From Bradyrhizobium elkanii WSM2783 (lineage in GTDB: Bacteria; Pseudomonadota; Alphaproteobacteria; Rhizobiales; Xanthobacteraceae), in assembly GCF_000472865.1 (NCBI RefSeq), contig NZ_AXAP01000045.1, positions 1 through 64,000 of the forward strand: a stretch of 64,000 nucleotides of DNA. The letters are read 5' to 3'. A model generated the notes under the pieces. That model was given only the letters and a program-made list of their open reading frames with translations, ran no database searches and was not told the origin of the DNA. Shown here one piece after another: positions 34,655 through 44,180 of the stretch. The position numbers and the translations under genes are program-made. The stretch's first letter is position 1; each line of letters opens with the position of its first letter.

Positions 34655-35323
34655 TCACCAGGTGATCAACGGAGCACGATGCAGCCAGACATCGGCGCGC
34701 AGTTGATCCAAGACGAACGCCGCAACGTCTTGTCGCGATATGCTTCCGCCATGGAAGTCCGAGAGATCCGTCATGGCCCGGACCGAGCCGCGGCTGGGCT
34801 GATCATTCAGGACGGAGGGCCGAACGAGAATCCAGTCGAGCCCGCTGTCTCTGACGATGGCTTCCTGGCGGTTCTTGTCGGCGTACACCTTCTTCAGGAG
34901 AAGCGGAAAGATCAAGTTGTCGAAGAGAAAGCCGCCGTGTCCGGCGCTGTCGCCGGCGCCGATCCCCGTAATGCAAACCAGGCGGGACACGTGCTCGGCC
35001 TTCATCGCGCTCACCAGTGCGCGCGTTGCCGTCGAGAGCAGCGTCACCTCGCTGAAGGGGTTTGCCGGCGTGCCGAGCGCACTCACGACGGCGCCCTGTC
35101 CCTCGAGGGCTTCGCGCAACGCTTGTTCGTCGCGGACGTCTCCGACGACGAGCTTGGCGCCTTTCAAATCGCTTGCCTTCTGGGTTGAACGCACCAGCGC
35201 GGTGACCTGATGTCCGCGCGCCAATGCCTGGCTGACGATCAGACATCCGGTGCCGCCGGTCGCGCCAAGGACCAACAGTTTCGATGGGGAAGTCCTGGTG
35301 CTGTCGTTCGTGGGATTGCTCAT
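34655..35323 (-). CDS. NAD(P)H-binding atypical SDR (NmrA/YwnB-like)
   Basis: 222 residues. N-terminal Rossmann fingerprint KLLVLGATGGTGCLIVSQAL, then VVGDVRDEQALREAL and VVSALGTPAN. The family are NAD(P)-binding proteins such as flavin reductases/biliverdin reductase B relatives. GGAGG precedes the ATG at 35323. Third gene of the minus-strand operon beginning at 36777, after a 67-bp spacer. Substrate unknown. Confidence 0.82.
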   Translation of the reverse strand: MSNPTNDSTRTSPSKLLVLGATGGTGCLIVSQALARGHQVTALVRSTQKASDLKGAKLVVGDVRDEQALREALEGQGAVVSALGTPANPFSEVTLLSTATRALVSAMKAEHVSRLVCITGIGAGDSAGHGGFLFDNLIFPLLLKKVYADKNRQEAIVRDSGLDWILVRPSVLNDQPSRGSVRAMTDLSDFHGGSISRQDVAAFVLDQLRADVWLHRAPLITW

Positions 35324-35390
35324 GGATGCCTCCTTGAATGGCGGGACGCCTCTCAGGAGGTCGTGCCGCGGTTTCGGTTTTCGGTGATGA

Positions 35391-35864
35391 TCAGAGCTTG
35401 GTTTCCGCGAACAATTCGCGGGTCCGCTTTAGCGTGGACAGCAGGGCGGCCTTGTAGCCCTTGTCGCTGTCAAACTGCGCCTGCTCGGCCTGCTCTTCGG
35501 GGCCATTCGGCTTCTTGCCGCGCAGCCCCGTGTAGCAATAGAACCGCAGTTGCAGGGCGCCGACCTCGTCCTCGAAGAGTTCGTTGACGATCACGCCTTC
35601 GCGCGGGCCGGTGGCTTGGAAGAAGGTCACCTTCTTCTCCGGCTCGAAGGCGATGATCTCGCGCAGATCGTCGCCGGCGATCGTGGCTTCGCGCACGATG
35701 TGCGTCTTGCTTTCTTCTACCACCTCGCAACGCGTGCAGAGATTGGGCGGAAGAAACAGCCGGGCGTCGCGGGCCTTGAGAACAAGGCCCTTCCACACCT
35801 GCGCGCGGGTCAGCGGAATCTCGCCTTCCGGATTCACCGGAACGGTGGCGGTCGAATAGATCAT
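35391..35864 (-). CDS. AtaL-like SRPBCC family protein (DUF1857)
   Basis: 157 residues with the DUF1857/AtaL pattern: IPLTRAQVWKGLVLKARDA at the start, FEPEKKVTFFQATGPREGVI and QLRFYCYTGLRG. SRPBCC proteins form a deep hydrophobic ligand pocket. AtaL members occur with secondary metabolism and ring-modifying enzymes. It is the middle gene of a three-gene operon, 43 bp after the NmrA-like gene. AAGGAATACGACC stands before the ATG at 35864. Confidence 0.8.
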   Translation of the reverse strand: MIYSTATVPVNPEGEIPLTRAQVWKGLVLKARDARLFLPPNLCTRCEVVEESKTHIVREATIAGDDLREIIAFEPEKKVTFFQATGPREGVIVNELFEDEVGALQLRFYCYTGLRGKKPNGPEEQAEQAQFDSDKGYKAALLSTLKRTRELFAETKL

Positions 35865-35907
35865 GGTCGTATTCCTTGGTTGTCGCGTTTGGGTGAAGCC
35901 GCTGCCA

Positions 35908-36777
35908 TCAGGCAGCGGCCGTGATCTCGGCGACGAAGTCGCGATAGGAGCGCAGCGGACGGCCCAGGAGAGCGGTCAGACGCTCGACGTCGCCGGCCTC
36001 GGGGATCATTCCGTCAGTGAGGAAGCGCTCGCTCATCAGCCGCATGTCGAAGGCCATCCAGCTCGGCATGAACTGCCTCAGGTTCTTCTCGAAGCCGGCG
36101 GTATCGTCGCCCGGATATGCGATCGTGCGACCCAGCACCTCCGACCAGATGGCGGCAGCTTTCGCGCCCGTCAGCACATCCGGACCGACGAGATTGATCC
36201 GGTCGAGCGGAAGCGACGCGACGGACGTCTCGCGGCGGACGAGCTCGATGGCAGCGATCTCGCCGATGTCGCGCACGTCGATCATGGCGAGGCCCTTGCT
36301 GCCGATCGGCATCGGGTAGATGCCGTAGCCAGTCAAGACGTCTTTGATCGTGAGATCGTTGTTCATGAAGTAAGCGGGGCGCAGGATGGTGGCCTTGAAG
36401 CCCATCTGCTCGATCATCCGCTCGACTCCGAACTTGCCGGCGAAGTGGGGCACGTTCACGTAGACGTCGCTGTGGATCACCGACAGGTACACGATGCGCT
36501 CGATGCCGGCCTCTCGCGCCAGGTTGAGCGCGATCAGCGCCTGGGTGAATTCGTCCGCCACCACTGCGTTGAGCAGGAACAGGGTCGAGACGCCTGAGAA
36601 CGCGCTGCGCAGCGAGTCGACGTCCAGCAGGTCGCCTTTCACGGCGTTAACGCTTGCCGGGAAGTTGGCCTTTGCAGGATCGCGCACGAGGGCACGGACA
36701 TCGGCGCCGCGCTTGACGAGTTGTTCGACGACGTGGCGGCCGACATTGCCGGTGGCGCCGGTAACGAGGATGGTCAT
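35908..36777 (-). CDS. NmrA-like NAD(P)-binding protein (atypical SDR)
   Basis: 289 residues. Rossmann motif TILVTGATGNVGRHVVEQL and RALVRDPAKANF; further on SVIHSDVYVNVPHFAGKFGVE, typical of NmrA/QOR2-type atypical SDRs that sense NADP+ or reduce quinones. The ATG at 36777 follows GGAG; a GTG at 36786 is less likely. First gene of the operon with the SRPBCC and NAD(P)-binding genes; a LysR gene is divergent, 100 bp away, and likely controls it. Confidence 0.85.
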   Translation of the reverse strand: MTILVTGATGNVGRHVVEQLVKRGADVRALVRDPAKANFPASVNAVKGDLLDVDSLRSAFSGVSTLFLLNAVVADEFTQALIALNLAREAGIERIVYLSVIHSDVYVNVPHFAGKFGVERMIEQMGFKATILRPAYFMNNDLTIKDVLTGYGIYPMPIGSKGLAMIDVRDIGEIAAIELVRRETSVASLPLDRINLVGPDVLTGAKAAAIWSEVLGRTIAYPGDDTAGFEKNLRQFMPSWMAFDMRLMSERFLTDGMIPEAGDVERLTALLGRPLRSYRDFVAEITAAA

Positions 36778-36877
36778 GGGGATCACTCCGGGTGGGTTGC
36801 GACACCCCGCAAATTAGTGATCCAAATTCAGCCAGATAGACGCTATATTTAGACAGATCGTCTCACTGGTGGAACGA

Positions 36878-37768
36878 ATGGATTTGCTGGCCCTCGCCGA
36901 TTTCAACCTCGTCGCCCGCCATGGAGGCTTTGGACGGGCCGCCCGGGCCGCCGGGCGCCCGAAAGCGACGCTCTCCCGCCGAGTCTCGGAGCTGGAGAGC
37001 AGCCTCGATCTGCGGTTGTTCGAGCGTGGAACGCGCACACTGAAGCTTACTCAGGAAGGTCGAGCGCTTTTTGAGCGGACGGGAGCATTGCTCGCCGAGC
37101 TCGACGAAACGGCGGCGGCGATCGCTTCGGGCGGGGACAAGCCGCGAGGCCGGTTACGGGTCAGCGCGCCTCTGCTTTTTTCGCAGACCGCGATGGGAAA
37201 GCTGGCTGCCGCGTTCGCGCTGAGATACCCGGAGGTTCGGCTCGAGGTCACGACGGAAGACCGCGCCGTCGACATGATCGAGGAAGGCTATGACCTGGTG
37301 ATCAGGGTCAATCCGGATCCGGACGAAACCCTTGTCGGACGAATCCTGATGCGCGATCGGCTGGTGGTGGTGGCGAGCCCCGACTTAAGTCGTCCTGCGC
37401 GCGATCTTGCCGTTCCGACCGTGGTGCGCGGGGTGAGCGATCTGACATCCGTATGGGATGTGAAGTCGTCAAGCGGAAACTCTCGGATCACGACCGACCC
37501 GGTGCTTCGCCTGTCGTCGATCGTCATGGTCCGCGATGCGGTCCGCGCAGGCGTGGGCGCCGCACGCCTTCCTGTGTCGCTCGTGAGTCACGATCTGGCC
37601 GCCGGCAAGCTTGTCCACTGGGGTGATGTCGACGGACCGGAAATCGTCCTTTGGACACTCTATCCGTCGCGCCGATTGCTGAGCGCTCGCGTATCCGCGT
37701 TCCTCGACTTTCTCAAGGAAGCCTTCCCCTCAGGGACACCGGAGGAGCTTGCGGCCTTTATCGATTAG
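36878..37768 (+). CDS. LysR-family transcriptional regulator
   Basis: 296 residues. HTH in LLALADFNLVARHGGFGRAA and LSRRVSELESSLDLRLFERGT, then the substrate-binding domain (RGRLRVSAPLLFSQTAMGKL, about 90-290). Divergent from the NmrA/SRPBCC/oxidoreductase operon, the normal arrangement for local control. The ATG at 36878 follows GGTGGA; GTG 36869 is possible. Confidence 0.87.
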   Translation: MDLLALADFNLVARHGGFGRAARAAGRPKATLSRRVSELESSLDLRLFERGTRTLKLTQEGRALFERTGALLAELDETAAAIASGGDKPRGRLRVSAPLLFSQTAMGKLAAAFALRYPEVRLEVTTEDRAVDMIEEGYDLVIRVNPDPDETLVGRILMRDRLVVVASPDLSRPARDLAVPTVVRGVSDLTSVWDVKSSSGNSRITTDPVLRLSSIVMVRDAVRAGVGAARLPVSLVSHDLAAGKLVHWGDVDGPEIVLWTLYPSRRLLSARVSAFLDFLKEAFPSGTPEELAAFID

Positions 37769-38431
37769 CACAACCGCCAAAGACGCCGTCCGGGGCCGAG
37801 AACAGCGGCAACCGAGTCGATGAAGAGACGAACGCGCGGCAAACCCGGGCGGCCCGATGGTCGCGAGCTAGTCGAACGGCTCGGTATCGCGCCCGAAGAT
37901 TTGCCGCTGATGCTTCGCCCCAACGGCACCTGGAAGATCGGCGCGTCCACATCCTTGTTGATGGGACGATCACTTGGAGTCCCTCATGCAAGCCACTGGC
38001 GTGCATTCGGCACAACTAACGAACCCCAGCGCGCGAAATCGTAGTTCGGGTACAAAATCGTGCAAATGGCGGAGAGAGTGTCAGTCAATCCTCGTTGATG
38101 TGCAAACTGTTTTTCCTTCAAATACGGGGGAACCAACGGTTCTGGCTACTAGCAATTGGCCTATCCCGTTCGCACGCTGCCCGCAAACCTCAGCGCCTTC
38201 CTCCCGCGACTTAGACGTGGCGGCCGACGGTGACGACGCCCGCAATACGATGAAGAGACTGATTGCAGCCAACGACATCTTTAAATGCAGGTTCGAAGAG
38301 CTCGGGGTTGGGGAAGGGTAATTCACGCGATTGGCTTTCGTGGATCCGCGAGTTCAAGTACGCGTCACTGAGCTTGAGCTCGGCTATAGCTTCTTGCCTT
38401 GGCCGTCGCAATTGCCAGGCAGGTACAATCC
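37769..38431. other. Low-density stretch with weak small frame and tRNA-end-like site
   Basis: No recognised gene. A short frame at 37820-38044 (MKRRTRGKPGRPDGRELV, then GIAPEDLPLMLRPNGTW) could be a small protein but has no support. At 38064-38077 AAATGGCGGAGAGAGTG-like DNA resembles the reverse complement of a tRNA-Ser 3' end; the same AAATGGCGGAG occurs at 43299-43309, on the far side of the SDR/AraC modules. Confidence 0.35.
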
Positions 38432-39085
38432 CTAAATGCGCCGCTGCGGGCGCCGTCGGATTCGATAGACGGATGCCGGGGGGATGTTGAACGCCGTTCT
38501 CCCGACGAGGCTGGCCTTCAACCCGAGACGATCCAGGATCGGGCGCGGCACCGGACAGCGCGGCCCATACGTGAACTGATAGAAGGTGCCGTCATCGCGC
38601 ATGTGGCGGAAGGCGCCGCTGAGAATTGCGATCACCTTGCGCGGCGACATCGACAGGAGCGGAAGTCCGCTGACCACCGCGGCGGCGGGGGCAATGAAGG
38701 GTTCGTATTGCGAAAGCTGACGTGCATCCATCCACAGCACCCGCGCCCTCGGGAAGCGCTCTTGCAGCAAACGGACGAAGTCGGAACCGTATTCTACCAG
38801 CAACAAGTCGCGTTCCGGCACGCCGCGTCGGAGCAGCGCCTTCGTGAAGGTGCCTGTCCCCGGCCCCAGCTCGATCACCGGGCCGGCACCGGGAACGATC
38901 TCCTGCGTCATCAGACGCGTAAGCGTCTGGCCCGACGGAGCGACCGCAGAGACCTGCCTCGGATTGGCAACGAAGGCGCGGATGAACTCAAAGAAGTCCA
39001 GAACGACAGCGGTATCCAACGAGATGTCCTCTCTGGTTGCGAGCAAAGCTGCTCGGGGCAAATGGTGGATCTGAACGGCAGCCAC
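38432..39085 (-). CDS. Class I SAM-dependent methyltransferase, PmtA-like
   Basis: 217 residues. SAM site PVIELGPGTGTFTKALLRRG (about 72-91), preceded by RQVSAVAPSGQTLTR and followed by VVSGLPLLSMSPRKV, the pattern of phospholipid N-methyltransferases of Rhizobiaceae that convert phosphatidylethanolamine to its methylated forms. A GTG at 39085 is the only early start. It lies 48 bp downstream of an SDR gene on the same strand, so may be co-transcribed. Ordinary PmtA would not need an SDR partner. Confidence 0.75.
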   Translation of the reverse strand: MAAVQIHHLPRAALLATREDISLDTAVVLDFFEFIRAFVANPRQVSAVAPSGQTLTRLMTQEIVPGAGPVIELGPGTGTFTKALLRRGVPERDLLLVEYGSDFVRLLQERFPRARVLWMDARQLSQYEPFIAPAAAVVSGLPLLSMSPRKVIAILSGAFRHMRDDGTFYQFTYGPRCPVPRPILDRLGLKASLVGRTAFNIPPASVYRIRRRPQRRI

Positions 39086-39132
39086 CTCGAGGCGGCCTCG
39101 ACGCCCGAGCGCCGAGGACCGGCTCTGTCGCG

Positions 39133-39981
39133 CTACGATGCGATGCTGTGCTGCCTGGCCTCACCTTGCGCGGCGTTGGAGAGCGCTTCCCACGCTTCCC
39201 AGGTAGCGAGGCGGTCGGCGTAGGCGGCGCGGGCGCGCGGCAGACCTTCCGTGCCGACAAAGAAACGCAACGGCGGGTTCTCGGCGTCCACGATCTTCAG
39301 GATTGCATCCGCCGTCGCTTGCGGGTCACCGAATTCGAGCTTGGCCCCCGCCGCGAACACCTCGGCTCGGGTATTGCCATAGGCTGCGATGACGGGCGTG
39401 ATCTTGAGCGAGGACATGCTGGCGAATCCCGTCGCGTACGCGCCCGGCTCAAGCATCGTGACCTTCAGCCCGAAGCCCTTGATTTCCTGCGCCAGGCTTT
39501 CATGGATGGCTTCGAGCGCGAATTTCGAGGCGTTGTAGAATCCCGTGATGGGTCCGGCGACGATGCCGGCGACGCTCGACACGCCGATGATATGGCCGCT
39601 GCCCTGTCGCCGCAGCAGGGGAAGCGCTGCCTGAATGACCCGAAGGGTACCGAAGACATTGGTGTCGAACTCGGCGCGCACATCGGCCTCATGCGCCTCC
39701 TCGATCGCGCCGACGAGCGCATAGCCCGCGTTGTTGAGGACAACATCGATCCGCTCGAAATGCGTAAAGGCTTTGGTGACGACGTTCTGGACCGCGACGG
39801 CGTCGGTCACATCCAGCGCCAACGGCAGCACGGCGTCGCCGTAGCTTTCCGCAAGATCGGCCACGTCCGCCAGGATTCGGGCGGTGGCTGCGACCTTGTC
39901 GCCGCGCCTAAGGGCGGCCTCGGCCCAGATGCGGCCGAAGCCGCGGGATGCGCCGGTGATGAACCATACTTTGCTTGACAT
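39133..39981 (-). CDS. Classical SDR oxidoreductase
   Basis: 282 residues. Nucleotide motif FITGASRGFGRIWAEAAL, NNAG at about residue 83 and the catalytic Ser/Tyr/Lys in VSSVAGIVA and FYNASKFALE, where the usual YxxxK reads YNASK. It is of the classical SDR type acting on small alcohols or ketones. AGGGAACATCGC stands before the ATG at 39981. Precedes the methyltransferase gene. Confidence 0.85.
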   Translation of the reverse strand: MSSKVWFITGASRGFGRIWAEAALRRGDKVAATARILADVADLAESYGDAVLPLALDVTDAVAVQNVVTKAFTHFERIDVVLNNAGYALVGAIEEAHEADVRAEFDTNVFGTLRVIQAALPLLRRQGSGHIIGVSSVAGIVAGPITGFYNASKFALEAIHESLAQEIKGFGLKVTMLEPGAYATGFASMSSLKITPVIAAYGNTRAEVFAAGAKLEFGDPQATADAILKIVDAENPPLRFFVGTEGLPRARAAYADRLATWEAWEALSNAAQGEARQHSIAS

Positions 39982-40177
39982 GCGATGTTCCCTGGTGAGT
40001 TGGCTTCAGCAAATGCTGTCGGGTTCTTAGTATCGCTCGAGCAGCCAATCAGCAGTGGCGAACCACGCCAACGAACTTGCAGTAACCGCCAAAGGAGAGG
40101 CTGGAGTGGACCAGGTCGAAATCGAAGAGCCGCATGCAGCGGCCGCCTCAATGTTCAATGCATCCGGATTCCGTTGG

Positions 40178-41194
40178 CTAGTGAAGTTTGTTGCCGTGCA
40201 GCTCCCGCCAGCGGCTTGGCGTCACGCCTTCCCAATATCGGAAGGCTCGATAGAACGAACTCGCATCCTGATAGCCCAGGAGGCACGCGACTTCGTCAAT
40301 TTCGGCCGACGGGTCGGACAGAAGCTGCCGCCCGAGTTCCTGGCGCGCTTCGACCAGAAGATCGCGGAAGCTTGTGCCCTCTTCGGTGATGCGGCGCTGA
40401 AGGGTGCGCTCGCTCAGGCCTAGATCACGCGCGACATCGGATAGCTCCGGCCGTCCGCTCGCAAGGCTCCGCTTGAGTACGACCTTGACCTGCTCCTTGA
40501 TGGAGCTACGCGCCTGCAGCTCGCCAAGTGCTGAGGCCAGCGCCGGTGTGAGCATCTCGAGCAGCGCCTGATTGTACCCGGGAAACGGACGATCGAGATC
40601 GGCCGGCTTCAGGATCAGCGCGTTGCGCACCGCGCCGAAGCGGATGGGGCATTCGAAATATTTCTGGTAGACGTCGCTCTTCGGACGAGGGCGGACAAGC
40701 TCCATGCGTTTCGGCGTCAAGTGCTGTCCGGTGCCGCGGCGCCCGAGCTCGACCAGGGACGCGAAGGTCACGTCCGTGGAAATCCCGGGCTCCGGCTCAC
40801 TTGCGTGGGGCCATTCGACCGTGACGACGCATTCGTCCTTGCCTTCCACTATCCGCGGTTGCTCCGGCGAGCAGAGCCGCTTGAAGCGCGCGATGCGAAG
40901 CAGCCCGTCGCGGTAATCCTTCGCATAGAACGCGACCAGGCTCGACGGGGGATGCACGGCCGTGTCTGTCCGCTGGACCAGCTCGACGCCGAGACCGGGC
41001 TCCGGCTTCAGTTCCTCCAGGGCCCTCCAAAGGGCGAAGAACTGATCCGTGGTGACGTGCCCCTGCTCGTTCAGGTGCAGGGTCGCAGGCAGGCGCGCCT
41101 GCCGCAACAGAGCGGGCGGCGGCACGCCTATGCGCTCGACGGTCTGCCAGAAGGCCTGTGGCACCTTGCACCTGTCTGCGGCCGCTGCACTCAT
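40178..41194 (-). CDS. AraC-family transcriptional regulator (OruR/ArgR-type N-domain)
   Basis: 338 residues. The N-terminal arabinose-binding-like domain of the AraC_N/OruR type spans about 1-210 (GVPPPALLRQARLPATLHLN, VELVQRTDTAVHPPSSLVAF). The two HTHs at the C-terminus are LSDVARDLGLSERTLQRRIT and ACLLGYQDASSFYRAFRYW. The ATG at 41194 has AGGA upstream; the longer frame from 41551 is an antiframe. Eight bp after the SDR stop, so in one operon with it. It may regulate both SDR genes. Confidence 0.83.
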   Translation of the reverse strand: MSAAAADRCKVPQAFWQTVERIGVPPPALLRQARLPATLHLNEQGHVTTDQFFALWRALEELKPEPGLGVELVQRTDTAVHPPSSLVAFYAKDYRDGLLRIARFKRLCSPEQPRIVEGKDECVVTVEWPHASEPEPGISTDVTFASLVELGRRGTGQHLTPKRMELVRPRPKSDVYQKYFECPIRFGAVRNALILKPADLDRPFPGYNQALLEMLTPALASALGELQARSSIKEQVKVVLKRSLASGRPELSDVARDLGLSERTLQRRITEEGTSFRDLLVEARQELGRQLLSDPSAEIDEVACLLGYQDASSFYRAFRYWEGVTPSRWRELHGNKLH

Positions 41195-41202
41195 AACTGG
41201 TC

Positions 41203-42033
41203 CTAGCGCATCTGGCTCATGATCACGCGATCGAACATGCGGTCGCCGAACCACTCGCGGATCTTGATCATCGGCTGTGCGTACTTGCCGGCGACGTAAC
41301 GCGTACGCGGCTTCGCCTCCCTCACCGCCTTGGACACGACATTGGCGATCACGCTCGGATCGGTGCCGCGGCCCTGGCCGTAGGCGTCGCGGGTCGATTT
41401 CGCGACCGCCTGGGTCAGCTTGGCGTAGGACCCCGTGCCCGAGCGCTCGAGCAGGCCATTGGCGACCACGTCGCCGAACCCTGTCTCGATCAGGCCAGGC
41501 TCGACCACCACCACCTTGATGCCGAAGGGGGCGAGCTCGAGCCGGAGGCAATCCGACCAGCCTTCGAGCGCATGCTTGGTTGCGTGGTACCAGGCGCCCA
41601 GCAGGGTGTAGATCTTGCCGCCCATCGAGGTGATGTTGACGATGGTGCCGGCGCGCTTCTCCCTCATCTTCGGCAGCAGGAGCTGCGTCAGGCGGGCGGC
41701 GCCGAACAGATTGACCTCGAACTGGTATCGCGCCTCCTCGATGCTGACGTCCTCGACGGGACCGTACAGGCCGAAGCCGGCGTTGTTGACGAGCACGTCG
41801 ACGCCGTTCACTTGGCCGAGGATCGTGTCGACCGCCGCCTTGATTTCGGTCTCCTTCGAGATGTCCATGCGCAACGCCCGGGCCCCGAGCTTGACGAGGT
41901 CATCCATCTTGTCGACGTGGCGCGCGGCGACGTACACCTGAAAACCATCCTTGATCAGGCGCTTCGCGATCTCCTTGCCCATGCCCGAGGATGCCCCGGT
42001 CACAAGCGCTGTCTTCTTCCGTTTATCGATCAT
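41203..42033 (-). CDS. Classical SDR oxidoreductase
   Basis: 276 residues: ALVTGASSGMGKEIAKRLIK, the NNAG motif in VLVNNAGFGLYG, and catalytic NITSMGGKIYTLLGAWYHAT, where YHATK is the YxxxK. Coenzyme preference is likely NAD(P), substrate unknown. GAGAGG stands before the ATG at 42033. Followed directly by an AraC gene, so the pair is likely a regulated catabolic unit. Confidence 0.87.
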   Translation of the reverse strand: MIDKRKKTALVTGASSGMGKEIAKRLIKDGFQVYVAARHVDKMDDLVKLGARALRMDISKETEIKAAVDTILGQVNGVDVLVNNAGFGLYGPVEDVSIEEARYQFEVNLFGAARLTQLLLPKMREKRAGTIVNITSMGGKIYTLLGAWYHATKHALEGWSDCLRLELAPFGIKVVVVEPGLIETGFGDVVANGLLERSGTGSYAKLTQAVAKSTRDAYGQGRGTDPSVIANVVSKAVREAKPRTRYVAGKYAQPMIKIREWFGDRMFDRVIMSQMR

Positions 42034-42221
42034 CTCAACCTCTCAGTGTTCGGGCCAACCTAGGGTCTGCCAGCCGACCGCGCACTGTCGAAATCCGCCA
42101 ACCGAGTTGCAGATCACGCCAATTACTTGGCGCCGATGCCGGCTCGATTCCAGGGGGAAGCGGGACTTGGTTAACGGACCGAGCCGGGTACGGGTCAAAA
42201 GAGCGGTGGCGGCCGGACGTA

Positions 42222-42686
42222 TCAGCCGCGAACGCGATGGAAGGCCCGGGTTTGACCCATCACCGGAATGCCGAGATACCCGCGGAGGTTCATCTTTCCG
42301 TCCTGCATCGTCACCTTGCAGTTGTAGATACGGCCGGAGGAGGCATCGTAGATCGAACCTCCGCTCCACTCGCCGTCGGTCCAGTGGAGGCCGGTAACGA
42401 CGACGACGTTCTTTAGCGACCGCGAACGCAGCGCGGGATCCGGGTTCTTGGTGTCTTTCTTGAAGGTGATATTGTCCGCCTCCACGATCTCGTTGCCGTA
42501 GAGCATGCGCGCCTGGAATTCTGATCCCGCCTTGTACATGTCGAGCTTGACGGTGCCATCGTCGGCCTCCCACACGCCGACGATTGCGTCCGCGGGCGAC
42601 GGCTCAGCATCGGCCACAGGCGCAACGAACAAGATTTTGGTGGCGAGCGCGAGCGCAAGCGTTGCGCGCCTTGAAAGGTAAGTCAT
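42222..42686 (-). CDS. DUF2147 family secreted protein
   Basis: 154 residues with a signal peptide (to about VADAEPS). The body has VGVWEADDGTVKLDMYKAGS, then GLHWTDGEWSGGSIYDASSG and MQDGKMNLRGYLGIPVMG, the DUF2147 signature. The family is periplasmic and of unknown role. AAGGA precedes the ATG at 42686. Confidence 0.87.
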   Translation of the reverse strand: MTYLSRRATLALALATKILFVAPVADAEPSPADAIVGVWEADDGTVKLDMYKAGSEFQARMLYGNEIVEADNITFKKDTKNPDPALRSRSLKNVVVVTGLHWTDGEWSGGSIYDASSGRIYNCKVTMQDGKMNLRGYLGIPVMGQTRAFHRVRG

Positions 42687-43624
42687 TCTGAGAATCCTTC
42701 ATTTGTTAGCAGCGCGTCAGGCAGCCTGTTCGAGGCTTGGCTCCGCCTATGGCAACCTGTCCTTCCGGCGACGCCTGACGAACTGACCCTAGAAACTTGG
42801 GATGAGCCGCGCTGTGGCCGTCAGCGCCAAATGAATTGCAGGGGGCGCCAATAGTCGAACTGTTTGCGAAGAAATCTAGGCTAGCGCAGGAAACAGTGGA
42901 AAGAGCGTCAGTCAACTCCGCGGCTAAGCGCTACGATGCAGTACGGAATATGCCGACCCAAATATTGGGTCCGACGTCAAGCGACTTGAGCTGCCGGGCG
43001 CGTGTGCTCGCTCGCGAATCCGTCCTCCGAACCCACGGTCAAACCCACGATTTGCGCCATGACTGCGAGTAACATCGCGGATGCGGCCGCAACCGCTTTG
43101 TCACGCTACTCGTTGTTCTTGCTATCGCTTCGGACAACGGGATTCCGAGGCGAGCAGTAGAGTGGCGGAAGAATCATCCTCCTAACCCACGGCGAAAAAA
43201 CTACAGCTCTCGCGTCGAATTAGCGCAACATCGCGGAGTTCTTCGGTGATTTCGCGGTAGATTCGAACAATCGGATACAAGGGAGAGCTGTGGCGTAGAA
43301 ATGGCGGAGGGACAGAATCTAGAAAGAAACTTGCTCCCCTGTTGCATTTCAGGTGCTCTCGCTCGGGAGAGGATCTCGCGCGAAAGCATTCCCGGCAACA
43401 AAGTCGACGGCATGAACCCGGACTGTTGTTCTGAAATCTGAAGCATCGTGAGAGCCAGGATGTACCGGATTGGTGATTAAGCCAGCTGCAGCTAAAGGGG
43501 CAGCTGAGGTATTCGTGTCTCCTTGCAGCGCGGGAGAGATCCGCATTGCACCCGGAAGCGGACACAGAGCCGCTTATCGGGCAACATCAACGTGGAGCCA
43601 ATGAGGCCGCCAACTGAGGCAGTC
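42687..43624. other. Long low-density stretch, no gene recognised
   Basis: Nearly 940 bp without a recognisable family. Frames of 60-130 codons on both strands lack ribosome sites. Base composition is mixed and there are scattered stops. AAATGGCGGAG at 43299 repeats a site at 38064. It looks like decayed DNA bounding the small-gene region. Confidence 0.45.
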
Positions 43625-43870
43625 TTAATGAATTGGCTTCTCAACCTCGAAGGTGAACTTGACCTGCATCACAGGGCCGAAGCCGTCCCGGACCTCGATC
43701 GCCATGTGGTGCTTTCCGGCAACTGGGGAACCGTGGACTGCTTCGCGTGCCATGTCGGCTAAGGACTTGGCCGCCTCAGCTTGAACAGCCCGCACATCTG
43801 AAAGCACCAGTCCTTCTTCATCGACGGCAAGTTCATCTCCGTCACGCATATCGAAATAGTAACGTGGCAT
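43625..43870 (-). CDS. DUF6894 family small protein
   Basis: 81 residues. Begins MPRYYFDMRDGDELAVDEEG with a DVRAVQAEAAKSLADMAREA helix and ends in VMQVKFTFEV, the pattern of DUF6894 proteins that are very frequent in Bradyrhizobium. Function unknown. GAGGAATGCC lies upstream of the ATG at 43870. Confidence 0.85.
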   Translation of the reverse strand: MPRYYFDMRDGDELAVDEEGLVLSDVRAVQAEAAKSLADMAREAVHGSPVAGKHHMAIEVRDGFGPVMQVKFTFEVEKPIH

Positions 43871-44180
43871 CGCGTGGCATTCCTCACGTCGTTATGGCTA
43901 ATCGATAGTAGGGGACATGTTCCTAAGATACAGCTTGGGAGAGTGAAAAAATCAACTTAGGACACCGAGGGGGTTAGATTTCGGACCAATGGGTAACATG
44001 ACGCGCTTCGCCCGGCGGATGTCCGTTCCGGATCAAAATGCAAAAAACTCAGCGCGAGCAATCTGGTCCGTTGACGGATGCCCCGCTAAGCGGACGTCAA
44101 TTACAGGCGCCCTCACTTTGCCCATGGCCTAGAAGCTGACATCGCTTCATATCGCGAAGGAGCCGCCAACTGAATTGGCC
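43871..44180. other. Intergenic region, no gene seen
   Basis: About 310 bp upstream of the DUF6894 gene. One GGAAC occurs near 43918 on the minus strand but has no CGTT partner at the correct spacing, so it is not an EcfG promoter. Nothing else recognised. Confidence 0.4.

Noticed and set aside
34341..34658. 105-codon hydrophobic frame on the minus strand
   Set aside because: No ribosome site, the opposite strand is also open, and no family is recognisable.
43871..43960. GGAAC near 43918 as an EcfG promoter for the DUF6894 gene
   Set aside because: No CGTT lies at 16-17 nt spacing on the minus strand.
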